From assembly GCF_052088025.1 (NCBI RefSeq), contig NZ_JBQCYD010000044.1, positions 1 through 19,784 on the forward strand: 19,784 nucleotides of DNA, given 5' to 3'. Positions 1-7,435 of the stretch are shown here, piece after piece. The translations under genes and the position numbers were made by a program. Within the stretch, counting starts at the first letter, position 1, and each line of letters starts with the position of its first letter. Below the pieces are notes generated by a model. It saw only the letters and a list, made by a program, of their open reading frames with translations. It was not told the DNA's origin and did no database searches. Source of the DNA: Anaeromonas sp052088025 (lineage in GTDB: Bacteria; Bacillota; Clostridia; Tissierellales; SIT17).

Positions 1-61
1 TATCTAGAGCATTTTTCAAATGTCTAGATACCATTATTAATAAGTAAGATAAATTTTCCAT
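1..61 (-). CDS. MarR-family regulator, N-terminal fragment (runs off window)
   Basis: Only the first 20 codons are in the window. The ATG at 61-59 follows a good ribosome binding site (AGGAG, nine bases upstream) and opens the frame MENLSYLLIMVSRHLKNALD, which continues past base 1. The pattern of a short hydrophobic helix followed by SRHLKNALD is typical of helix 1 of MarR regulators; this is family resemblance by eye. The gene starts 22 bases after the stop of the SDR gene on the same strand, so the two are almost certainly one operon. The large palindrome over the operon promoter is what a dimeric MarR autorepressor would bind. The rest of the protein is outside the window, so the winged-helix domain cannot be checked. 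Confidence 0.6.
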   Translation of the reverse strand, partial: MENLSYLLIMVSRHLKNALD

Positions 62-83
62 ATTATCTATTTCTCCTAACATT

Positions 84-941
84 TTATTTTACAAATGATT
101 GTAAATTATCTCTTGCAAATTCTTCTAATGTCTGTGGCTTCTTACCAGTAAGTTTATAAAACTCATTTGTTACATCTTTAGCTGTACCCATTCTAGTCAT
201 GAAGTAAAGTGCTACTGTGACATTTACATATGTTTTATCAAGTCCTCTTTTATTTATATAATATCTCCTATATTTTAAAAATCCTGGCTTAGTATAAGTT
301 ATCTTTCTTCCTGTGACTTTACTTAATGTTTCTGCTACCTGATAATAATCTAAAGCATGAGGTCCTGTAATAGTATGTGCAGTATTTTTATACTTTACAT
401 GCTCATGAAGTAAAGTTGCTACTGAAAGTCCTATATCTTTAGCATCTATAAAACTTGTTTTGCTCTTGCCAGCAGGTATAAAAATTTCATCTTTTTCTCT
501 GATTTCAACAGAGTGAACACCAGATATATTTTGCATGAAGAAGCCTGGGCGTACATGAGCATAAGAAATATCCATTTTTTCTATATATTTTTCAATTTTA
601 TGATGAGGTGGTATTGTATTGTTTTCTACCCCCATCAAAGATAAAAATGATACTAATTTTATATTATGCCTTTTCATTGCATCAATAAATGGATATAAAT
701 CTTCTGGTTTCCCAAGGTGAGGTGGTCTCATAAGAAAAACTCTATCAACATCTTTAAGCGCATTATCAAAAGTAGTCTCATCTGTAAAATCAAAAAGTAC
801 AGCTTCTACTTTTGATCCAAATTTATTGATTAATTTTTGAGTCTTTGTACCACCAGCAACTACAATTTCATCCATATTTAAAAGTTCTTTTACTACATAG
901 CTACCTACATTTCCTGATGCTCCCGTTACTAATATTTTCAT
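84..941 (-). CDS. NmrA-like / atypical SDR NAD(P)-binding protein
   Basis: A 285-residue cytoplasmic Rossmann-fold protein. The N-terminus carries the dinucleotide-binding motif TGASGNVG (Gly7, Gly10, Gly13), as in NmrA-like atypical short-chain dehydrogenases, including QorB-type quinone reductases and redox sensors. The classic YxxxK catalytic pair is not obvious, which is usual for the NmrA group, so a true oxidoreductase activity is not assured. The length matches the family (about 280-300). The start is supported by AAGGAG eight bases upstream of the ATG. The gene is first in an operon with a probable MarR regulator. Genes of this type are often induced by electrophiles or quinones under such regulators; that role is inferred here. 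The substrate is unknown. Confidence 0.85.
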   Translation of the reverse strand: MKILVTGASGNVGSYVVKELLNMDEIVVAGGTKTQKLINKFGSKVEAVLFDFTDETTFDNALKDVDRVFLMRPPHLGKPEDLYPFIDAMKRHNIKLVSFLSLMGVENNTIPPHHKIEKYIEKMDISYAHVRPGFFMQNISGVHSVEIREKDEIFIPAGKSKTSFIDAKDIGLSVATLLHEHVKYKNTAHTITGPHALDYYQVAETLSKVTGRKITYTKPGFLKYRRYYINKRGLDKTYVNVTVALYFMTRMGTAKDVTNEFYKLTGKKPQTLEEFARDNLQSFVK

Positions 942-952
942 AATATCACTCC

Positions 953-1006
953 TTATTTAGTTAGTCTACTAATAATTAGTATACTAACTAAATAAAAGGT
1001 TGTCAA
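953..1006 (-). promoter_or_regulatory. Promoter with MarR-type palindromic operator for the SDR-MarR operon
   Basis: On the minus strand a consensus -35 TTGACA (1001-1006), a 17-base spacer and -10 TATACT (978-983) form a near-ideal sigma-A promoter. The -10 box is buried in a 43-nt palindrome (953-995) in which 20 of 21 base pairs match. The palindrome contains two 12-nt dyads, TTAGTATACTAA (976-987) and TTAGTCTACTAA (961-972), 15 bases apart. A dimeric repressor here would block RNA polymerase. The downstream MarR-like gene is the obvious candidate; that assignment is inference. Confidence 0.8.
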
Positions 1007-1032
1007 CATATTAAGTATTTATCAATTATATC

Positions 1033-1877
1033 TTAACTTGATAAATTATATTCCACTTCAGTGATTTCAAAATTAAACCAATTAAAATCACCATCGTCTA
1101 ATTTCCATGTTACGTTACCTTTAGTAGGTATTTTTATGCCTTCAAATTTCTTATAATCTCTTACTGGAATACTCCAAGTTTCCAGTCTATACTCACCATC
1201 AAATTCACCATATCTTTCAGCTTGAAAATTAATAACTTCACCTTTATTATTAAATGTAAATATACCTTCTGCTATTACATCTTTATAGTTCATAGTTGCT
1301 TTAGAACTATATTTATCTATTTTTTCCCACATTAAATAATCATTTATTGCTGCAGAAGGAAACCACATCATTTCTGCTAGATATCTTAGTAAACTTCCTT
1401 GATCTACCTCTTTTCCTTTAGAGTCAGCTATAGTAAATAATGAAAAAGGCTTAATTAACATATTTCCTTTTCCATTTTCATATTTATCTCTCCCAGATAT
1501 GTGTATTAAAGGAGCCATATTAATATTTACTTTCCAGATAAAACCTGGTTCTTTAGTTTTAAAATATTGCTCTGCATTAACCTTCATCCAATTCTTATCT
1601 TTTTCAAGTCTCATCTCTGCTTTTTGTTTTAAACGAACTGAAGTAATTTTTCTTTTTCCAATTACTCCTGAATATTTAAGCCATTCTTGTACATTTTAGG
1701 TAAGTTTTCTAAATCTTTTTGACTTACAATTTCATCAGTATTTTCTACTTCAGTAAAAAAATCTTTAATTTCTTTTTCTGCATTTTGATCAAATATAATT
1801 TTAGCTACATAACTAACAATTATAAATAAAATTAAAATTACTCCTATAGTTATTAAAGAAATTGATATTTTTGACAT
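1033..1877 (-). pseudogene. DUF6544 membrane-anchored protein, split by a -1 frameshift
   Basis: Two adjacent frames together make one DUF6544-type protein of about 281 residues. The first frame starts at ATG 1877 (AGGGG eight bases upstream; a GTG nine bases further up overlaps that site and is less likely). It encodes one N-terminal membrane helix and a linker ending LENLPK. It then runs into a stop at about 1664. The second frame, read back beyond its apparent ATG at 1614, gives VQEWLKYSGVIGK directly opposite the broken point, which is the conserved family motif after the LP. Restoring one A in the AAAA run at 1694-1697 joins LPK to VQEWLKYSG in frame. The C-terminal part has the family signatures LLRYLAEMMWFPSA and YWE/LMWEKID-like segments. 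It is either a real pseudogene or a homopolymer error in the draft. The function of the family is unknown. Confidence 0.8.
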
Positions 1878-2014
1878 ATTAAACACCCCTTTTTAAACTA
1901 AGTTAAATTTAAAGCTCAATAAATATCCTATATTTGATAAAGCTACAAAGTTTAATACTAAATCCACATATTATTGTTATATATATATGCAAATATATCT
2001 AATTACATTATACT

Positions 2015-2029
2015 CTATAATTATCACAA
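2015..2029 (+). promoter_or_regulatory. Possible PerR-like box upstream of catalase
   Basis: CTATAATTATCACAA matches the Bacillus Per-box consensus TTATAATnATTATAA at 11 of 14 defined positions. It lies 60-75 bases before the catalase ATG, where a peroxide-responsive repressor would be expected. In DNA this AT-rich such matches arise easily, and no PerR gene is in the window. No clear -35/-10 pair was found next to it. Confidence 0.3.
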
Positions 2030-2089
2030 TAAGGGGTATCAATGGTAATATATACATTCAATATTTGAATTTTAAAAGGAGGAGTTAAA

Positions 2090-3775
2090 ATGGATGAGAA
2101 AAAAAATCCTATGGAAAAAAATGATTTAGGTAAAAATCTCTCAAGTAGAAATCAGAAAAAAGGAGATAATCCCAATATAAAGACAGCTGCAGGTGCTCCT
2201 GTAAGTGATAATCAAGATAGTATGACTGCAGGAAAAAGAGGCCCTATAAGTTTACAAGATACATGGTTTTTAGAAAAAATGGCTCATTTTGATCGAGAAG
2301 TTATACCTGAGCGTAGAATGCATGCTAAAGGTTCTGGTGCCTTTGGTACATTTACAGTAACTCATGATATCACTAAATATACTAATGCAGATATTTTTTC
2401 AGAGATTGGTAAGCAAACTGAAATGTTAGCCCGTTTTTCAACTGTTGCAGGTGAAAGAGGAGCAGCTGATGCTGAGCGTGATATTCGTGGATTTGCTTTG
2501 AAATTTTATACCGAGGAAGGTAATTGGGATTTAGTAGGAAATAATACACCAGTATTCTTTTTTAGAGATCCAATGAAATTTATTGATTTAAACCATGCTA
2601 TTAAAAGAGATCCTAGAACTCATATGAGAAGCCCTAATTCTAATTGGGATTTTTGGAGTTCCCTACCTGAAGCTCTCTTACAAGTTACCATCATTATGGG
2701 TGATAGAGGATTGCCATCATCTTATAGGCATATGCATGGATTTAGTTCACATGCCTATAGCTTTATAAATAAAGATAATGAAAGATCTTGGGTTAAATTT
2801 CACTTTAGATCTCAACAAGGTATAAAAAACTTAACTGACCAAGAAGCAGAAAAGGTAGTGGGCATGGATAGAGAGTCTCATCAAAGGGATCTTTATGAAG
2901 CTATAGAAAAAGAAATGTATCCTAAGTGGAAAATGTATGTACAAATAATGTCAGAAGAAGAAGCGGATTCTATGGAAAACAATCCATTTGATTTAACTAA
3001 AATGTGGCTTAAAAAAGATTTCCCACTTATCCCAGTAGGAGAATTTGAGTTAAATAAAAATCCAGATAATTATTTTGCACAAATCGAACAAGCTGCCTTC
3101 AATCCTGCAAATGCAGTTCCTGGAATTAGCTTTTCCCCTGATAGAATGCTTCAAGGTAGATTGTTTTCATATGGTGATGCACAAAGATATCGTCTAGGTG
3201 TAAATCATCATCAAATACCTGTTAATTCACCTAAGGGAGTAAAAGAGCCCCATAGTTTCCATCGTGATGGCCAAATGAGAGTAGATGGTAATCTTGGAGG
3301 AGAGGTTCACTATGAACCAAACAGCTATGGTAACTGGAAGGACCATCCAGAAGACAATCTTCCAAAAGAAAAGGGTGGAGATATTTATAGATATGATTTC
3401 AGAGAAGATGATTCTGATTATTTCACCCAACCTGGAATGTTATTTAGAGCAATGACAGAAGATCAACAACAGGTACTATTTGATAATACAGCAAGAAATA
3501 TGGGAGATTCTACTCTTCAAATAAAGCATAGACATATTTATCATTGTTATATGGCAGATTCTGAATATGGCAAGGGTGTTGCAAAAGCAATGAATATTTC
3601 AATTGATGATGTGGATTTAGATTTACCAAAACGCGATTCTCATAAAAATCAAGAAAAAGCTAATAATCTACATCCAGAATTAAATGTTCCTACTGATCCA
3701 GTAGATCCTGGAAAAGAAATCGACACAAATAAAGAACCTTATATAGAGCCAGAAAATGATCCTTGGCTTTTATAG
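2090..3775 (+). CDS. Heme catalase (monofunctional)
   Basis: A 561-residue monofunctional catalase that converts hydrogen peroxide to water and oxygen in the cytoplasm. Active-site residues are all present when aligned by eye to bovine catalase: distal His78 (in RMHAKGSGAFG), distal Asn151 (in LVGNNTPVFFFRD) and proximal heme ligand Tyr361 with Arg357 (in GRLFSYGDAQRYRLG). Segments such as RFSTVAGERGAADAERD and GNWDLVGNN are near-identical to the small-subunit class. The protein is longer than the usual 480-505 because of a polar 45-residue N-terminal extension and a Pro/Asp-rich C-terminal tail. The start is set by AAAGGAGGAG seven bases upstream. It is the only plus-strand gene here and is transcribed alone. 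A weak PerR-like box lies upstream. In an anaerobe it would serve oxygen tolerance. Confidence 0.97.
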   Translation: MDEKKNPMEKNDLGKNLSSRNQKKGDNPNIKTAAGAPVSDNQDSMTAGKRGPISLQDTWFLEKMAHFDREVIPERRMHAKGSGAFGTFTVTHDITKYTNADIFSEIGKQTEMLARFSTVAGERGAADAERDIRGFALKFYTEEGNWDLVGNNTPVFFFRDPMKFIDLNHAIKRDPRTHMRSPNSNWDFWSSLPEALLQVTIIMGDRGLPSSYRHMHGFSSHAYSFINKDNERSWVKFHFRSQQGIKNLTDQEAEKVVGMDRESHQRDLYEAIEKEMYPKWKMYVQIMSEEEADSMENNPFDLTKMWLKKDFPLIPVGEFELNKNPDNYFAQIEQAAFNPANAVPGISFSPDRMLQGRLFSYGDAQRYRLGVNHHQIPVNSPKGVKEPHSFHRDGQMRVDGNLGGEVHYEPNSYGNWKDHPEDNLPKEKGGDIYRYDFREDDSDYFTQPGMLFRAMTEDQQQVLFDNTARNMGDSTLQIKHRHIYHCYMADSEYGKGVAKAMNISIDDVDLDLPKRDSHKNQEKANNLHPELNVPTDPVDPGKEIDTNKEPYIEPENDPWLL

Positions 3776-3796
3776 AATAATTACAAAAATAAAATA

Positions 3797-3850
3797 ATAA
3801 TAAAAGATGGTTCCATATTTGAATTCAAATATGGAACCATCTTTTATTAT
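3797..3850. terminator. Bidirectional terminator: 54-nt perfect palindrome
   Basis: A perfect inverted repeat with 27-base arms centred on GAATTC (3821-3826). It starts 22 bases after the catalase stop and ends with a T-rich arm (CTTTTATTAT); the opposite strand ends the same way. It lies between the catalase and the convergent Cys-rich gene and can terminate both. The pairing was checked base by base. Confidence 0.85.
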
Positions 3851-3935
3851 CCTTAGATTAAATATCACATATTACTATGTTTTATTTTATCAAATTCTAA
3901 TTGAGTACTGCTTGTAGGGATATTTTACATTTAAA

Positions 3936-4211
3936 TTATTTAATAAAACTTGATCCTTTTTTCATTACCTCATCCATTTTTGCCATTACAAACTTATAAC
4001 TATCTTCATCATGAGGCTTTGTGCAATTGGAACAATCCTTTATTCCATTAGTCTCTTTAAAATTGCCTCCACATTCATTACCTAACATATATAATGGGCA
4101 ATAACAAAATAGGCAGTTAAATTTATCTTCTTCTAGCCCTTGGTGACAAGGGAAAAATTCACATTTTTTATGTTGATTAAACTTATAATTCTCAGTTTCA
4201 TAGCTCCTCAT
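3936..4211 (-). CDS. Cysteine-rich small-domain (zf-like) protein
   Basis: A 91-residue protein with eight cysteines (17, 22, 33, 36, 38, 47, 60, 63) plus His23 and His67, arranged as CxxxxC, CLFCYC, C and CSNC. This matches the uncharacterised cysteine-rich small-domain family (Pfam zf-like, PF04071), which is presumed to bind metal. Function is unknown. The ATG lies inside the 55-base sequence that is repeated on both sides of the N gap, so its ribosome binding site (AAAGGAGAG, seven bases before the ATG) is seen only beyond the gap, at about 4374-4382. Collapsing the gap restores a normal gene start. It converges on the catalase and shares its terminator. Confidence 0.8.
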   Translation of the reverse strand: MRSYETENYKFNQHKKCEFFPCHQGLEEDKFNCLFCYCPLYMLGNECGGNFKETNGIKDCSNCTKPHDEDSYKFVMAKMDEVMKKGSSFIK

Positions 4212-4373
4212 AATAATANNNNNNNNNNNNNNNNNNNNNNNNNNNNNNNNNNNNNNNNNNNNNNNNNNNNNNNNNNNNNNNNNNNNNNNNNNNNNNNNNN
4301 NNNNNNNNNNNNNNNNNNTTTTTTATGTTGATTAAACTTATAATTCTCAGTTTCATAGCTCCTCATAATAATA
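4164..4373. repeat. 55-base direct repeat flanking the assembly gap
   Basis: Bases 4164-4218 and 4319-4373 are identical over all 55 positions, on either side of the 100-N run. Such an exact match at contig ends is the signature of two contigs that overlap rather than of a biological repeat. The two copies should probably be merged into one. Confidence 0.85.
4219..4318. other. Scaffold gap of 100 N
   Basis: Exactly 100 unknown bases, the usual placeholder length. The duplicated flanks suggest that the true missing length is zero and that 155 bases (gap plus one repeat copy) are artefactual. Confidence 0.95.
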
Positions 4374-4511
4374 CTCTCCTTTATAATATACTGTTTTATT
4401 TGTGTTAATATTTAATTTGATTTGTTCCATTATTTTAAGTAATTCTCCTAGCATTTAAAAGAAAGAATCACCTCCCCACAAACCTATATCATGTCAATTG
4501 AATTCATCAGA

Positions 4512-4637
4512 TTAAGCTTCCTCTTCAATCCATACCATTTCTTTTAAGTCATCTAATTTTGCTAACATATCTTCATAGTAATTTCCATCATCAGGTAAGT
4601 ACCACTCAAATACTTGAAATAAAACTCCATTTTTCAT
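4512..4637 (-). pseudogene. Remnant of alpha-amylase (GH13) N-terminus, 41 codons
   Basis: A short open frame starts at ATG 4637, with AAGGAG seven bases upstream. It begins 10 bases after the ndk stop, and that stop overlaps the ribosome binding site. The product starts MKNGVLFQVFEWYLPDDGN, which matches the start of cytoplasmic alpha-amylases (NGVxFQxFEWYLPxDGN, first strand of the GH13 barrel). It continues to LKEMVWIEEEA, which resembles the family's LKxxGxxAVWIPPA with a few residues lost, and then stops. Full enzymes are about 480-510 residues, so no catalytic residues remain. The spacing and ribosome binding site mean that it is probably translated with ndk. It could be a decay product, or a small protein retained for another use. 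Confidence 0.6.
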
Positions 4638-4647
4638 AATTTTCTCC

Positions 4648-5046
4648 TTAATCAAACCACAAATTCAATTCACATTGTGCACTTTTTATTGAATCTGAGC
4701 CATGTATTATATTCTCTGTAATTGAATTTGCAAAGTCACCTCTTATGGTTCCTAAAGATGCAAGCTTTGGGTCTTTATTTCCTATCATCTTACGCATTAT
4801 TTCAATTGCTGATTCTCCTTCTACCTCCATTGCCATAACTGGTCCACTTAATATATAATCCATTAATTCATTAAAAAAAGTCTTTTCCTTATGTTCTTCA
4901 TAGTGTTTTTCAATTAATTCTCTACTTGGCTTAAATAATTTAGCTTGCTTTATTTCAAATCCCTTTTTTTCTATTTTAGATATTATTTCTCCCATTATTC
5001 CTCTTTTTACACCATCTGGCTTAACCATTATAAAAGTTTTTTCCAT
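4648..5046 (-). CDS. ndk: Nucleoside diphosphate kinase
   Basis: A 132-residue NDK that transfers phosphate between nucleoside tri- and diphosphates through a phosphohistidine. Key residues are in place: Lys9 in VKPDGV, Arg102 in GTIRGDFA, Asn112 and the catalytic His115 in ENIIHGSDS. It is slightly shorter than the common 135-150 length but keeps the closing ELxLWF motif. GGAGG six bases before the ATG supports the start. It lies 42 bases downstream of the YkvA gene on the same strand with no terminator between, so the two are probably cotranscribed; the amylase remnant follows at once. Confidence 0.97.
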   Translation of the reverse strand: MEKTFIMVKPDGVKRGIMGEIISKIEKKGFEIKQAKLFKPSRELIEKHYEEHKEKTFFNELMDYILSGPVMAMEVEGESAIEIMRKMIGNKDPKLASLGTIRGDFANSITENIIHGSDSIKSAQCELNLWFD

Positions 5047-5088
5047 TGTATACCTCCATAAATTTACCTTATATATTATTTAAAAGAT

Positions 5089-5517
5089 CTATTTTATCTT
5101 AATCTTCCATAATTTATATTCCTCAATATCATCATGAACCAATCTATATACCAAAGCAATAACTGCTGCATCATCTACAATTCCAAAACCTGGAACAACA
5201 TCAGGGATTATATCAATTGGGCTGAGTAAGTATATAAGTCCACTTATTATTGCAATTATAGATCCAATTGGAATTTCTGTATATTCTTTATCCACATAAG
5301 ATTTTACCAAAGATATAAACACAGGAACATCTGATAAATACTTACCAGCAAAAGGAATTTTAGAGAGTTTTCTTTCTAAACGCTCTAAGAAATGTTCCAT
5401 TTTCTTTTTATCATTTAATAAATCCTCTGCTTTGGATTTATTTTTATCAATTTGCTTTGAAATCTTTTCATCATCTTTTAATTCCTCAATTTTTTTCTTA
5501 ATTTCTTTTTCTTTCAT
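5089..5517 (-). CDS. YkvA-family (DUF1232) small membrane protein
   Basis: A 142-residue protein. Residues 1-60 are highly charged and Lys/Glu-rich, probably helical. Residues 84-122 form the DUF1232 core, with a hydrophobic segment (GSIIAIISGLIYLL) leading into the family hallmark SPIDIIPDVVPGFGIVDDA. The function is unknown across the family. The start has AAAGGGG nine bases upstream. It is the first gene of a probable ykvA-ndk-(amylase remnant) operon. Confidence 0.88.
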   Translation of the reverse strand: MKEKEIKKKIEELKDDEKISKQIDKNKSKAEDLLNDKKKMEHFLERLERKLSKIPFAGKYLSDVPVFISLVKSYVDKEYTEIPIGSIIAIISGLIYLLSPIDIIPDVVPGFGIVDDAAVIALVYRLVHDDIEEYKLWKIKIK

Positions 5518-5593
5518 CTTCTTAAACCCCTTTCATCTGTATTCTTAAATTATATATTATTTTCAAACTTTTCACAATTTAATCTAGTATTTT

Positions 5594-5629
5594 AAAAATA
5601 AAAAATCCCCCAAGTCTAATCTTGAGGGA
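5594..5629 (-). terminator. Rho-independent terminator of the ABC exporter operon
   Basis: On the minus strand TCCCTCAAG, a six-base loop and CTTGGGGGA form a nine-pair stem (one G-T wobble) followed by TTTTTTATTTTT. It lies about 60 bases downstream of the second ABC gene stop. Confidence 0.88.
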
Positions 5630-5689
5630 ATAAATAAAAATATATATTTACTTGATTATCTTTAGCTTTACTATTTCAAACCATTTTTC

Positions 5690-7435
5690 TTACTGATTTC
5701 TCATTTGTTCATCATACATATTTTTATAAAAACCATCTTTAATCATTAAAGATTCATGCTTACCTCTTTCAATTATCTTACCCTTATGAAGAACTATAAT
5801 TTTATCTACATCCTTTATAGTAGAGAGCCTATGGGCTATTATAAAGGTTGTACGATTTTCCTTTAATTTTTGAACACCCTTTTGTATTACTTTCTCAGTT
5901 TCAGTATCGATATTTGATGTGGCCTCATCTAAAATTAATAACTTTGGATTTCTAATATATGCCCTTGCAAATGAAATTAATTGTTTTTCACCTTGACTAA
6001 GATTATTTCCTTTTTCCAATATCTTTTGATTAATTCCTCTTTTTACAAGTGCTTCTCCACCTACATCTATAAGGGCTCTTTCCACATCTTCATCACTGTA
6101 TCTATTATCATTTAACCTTATATTATCTTTTATATCAGTTTCAAAAAGAAAGGGATCCTGAAGTACTACTGCCATTTGTTGTCTTAGTGAATTTCTATTA
6201 ATATCTTTTGTATTTATACCATCAATATATATACTCCCAAGTCTTGGACTATAAAAATTCAAAATCAAGTTTATTATGGTGCTCTTTCCACTACCAGTTG
6301 AACCTACAAATGCTATAGTTTCTCCACTTTTTACTTCAAAATTTACATCTCTTAAAACATCATCTTCATCATATGCAAAATAAACATCTTCAAATTTCAC
6401 ATCACCCTTTACATCTGTCAGTTCATCCTTTAATTCTTCCATTGGTTCTAGTTGCAATAAATCAAATATATGGGTAGCAGAAGCATATGATTGCTCTAAT
6501 TCTCCAAATCTTGTCACTACTGTATTTATATTATTAAAAATTTTACTTACATAATCTATGGCTATATACATACTGCCCACAGTAACAGCATAAATTCCTG
6601 TTATCCTGCCCACTCCAAAGTATAAAAGGACTATGATTGTTCCAACATAGCCAAGAATATCAATTGCCCTATATCCTCCATAACTTCTAACCTTAGTGAT
6701 TTCTAGATTAGTATCAAATATATTGTCATTTATATTATCAAACTCATCTTTTATATAATTTTCCTTGTTAAATGCTTTGATTATCTCCATATTTTGTATG
6801 TTTTCATTAATACTTGAATTTATATCACCTACATAACTACGATTTAATGTTGTATATTTTGCAGTTTTATATCTTAAATCTTTAAATATAATGTGTATTA
6901 TAGGTACAAGTATCAACAACATTATTCCTACAGGGAAGTTTGTTACAAGAATCATTCCATATATGCTCACAATCATTATGGTGGAAGTTGTCATATCTGC
7001 TAATATAAGTTGAAACATCATCTTTAATTTACTTGTATCATTTGTAATTCTAGATACTATGCTTCCTGAAGGTAGATTATCAAAGTATGATATAGGAAGC
7101 TTTGTTATATGTTCATAAACATCTTTTTGTACACTGAATGCAATATTATTTGCTGCTTTTTCAAAGGATATAAGTGCCAAATTGCTAAACAATCCACTAA
7201 AAAGATAGACAAATAAATAAACTACAAGTAGCTTTATAATAGATATAAAACCTGCACTTTCTAAATCTAATTTTATATAATTATTTAATATAAAACCAAT
7301 AATTAAAGGTCCTATAATTTCCATAGCTGTACGCACTAGGGAAAGTAAGAGTCCACTTAATAAAGGTTTTTTTTCATTTTTTGCATAATGCTTTAGTTTT
7401 TTTGTTACTAATTCATTTCTTATATTATTCTTCAT
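5690..7435 (-). CDS. ABC exporter half-transporter, consensus ATP-site subunit (BmrD/TM288-like)
   Basis: A fused permease-ATPase of 581 residues: six membrane helices, then an ATPase domain. Counting from the chosen start, it has Walker A GSTGSGKST at about 378-386, Q-loop Gln426, signature LSQGE at 479-483, Walker B LLILDE with catalytic Glu504 and H-loop His535. Its variant signature (LSQGE) pairs with an intact Glu, exactly opposite to its partner, so it is the TM288-like half of a heterodimer. I prefer the ATG at 7435 to one 30 bases upstream because AAGGAGT lies seven bases before it; this gives an 11-base overlap with the partner gene and translational coupling. It is likely a multidrug or lipid-like exporter; the substrate is unknown. 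Confidence 0.93.
   Translation of the reverse strand: MKNNIRNELVTKKLKHYAKNEKKPLLSGLLLSLVRTAMEIIGPLIIGFILNNYIKLDLESAGFISIIKLLVVYLFVYLFSGLFSNLALISFEKAANNIAFSVQKDVYEHITKLPISYFDNLPSGSIVSRITNDTSKLKMMFQLILADMTTSTIMIVSIYGMILVTNFPVGIMLLILVPIIHIIFKDLRYKTAKYTTLNRSYVGDINSSINENIQNMEIIKAFNKENYIKDEFDNINDNIFDTNLEITKVRSYGGYRAIDILGYVGTIIVLLYFGVGRITGIYAVTVGSMYIAIDYVSKIFNNINTVVTRFGELEQSYASATHIFDLLQLEPMEELKDELTDVKGDVKFEDVYFAYDEDDVLRDVNFEVKSGETIAFVGSTGSGKSTIINLILNFYSPRLGSIYIDGINTKDINRNSLRQQMAVVLQDPFLFETDIKDNIRLNDNRYSDEDVERALIDVGGEALVKRGINQKILEKGNNLSQGEKQLISFARAYIRNPKLLILDEATSNIDTETEKVIQKGVQKLKENRTTFIIAHRLSTIKDVDKIIVLHKGKIIERGKHESLMIKDGFYKNMYDEQMRNQ

Noticed and set aside
1..30. Inverted repeat TATCTAGA...TCTAGATA at the window edge, terminator-like
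   Set aside because: It lies inside the MarR-like coding frame, has a bulge, and no T-run is visible; probably coincidental within a gene.
2090..3775. Long antisense frames inside catalase and other genes
   Set aside because: They lack ribosome binding sites and family matches and are explained by the codon pattern of the real genes.
4140..4331. Plus-strand open frame spanning the N run
   Set aside because: It exists only because unknown bases contain no stops; it is antisense to the Cys-rich gene.
4353..4454. 33-codon open frame on the minus strand ending over the start of the Cys-rich gene
   Set aside because: The nearest ribosome binding site is 13 bases from its ATG, a stop directly precedes it, and the product resembles nothing I know.
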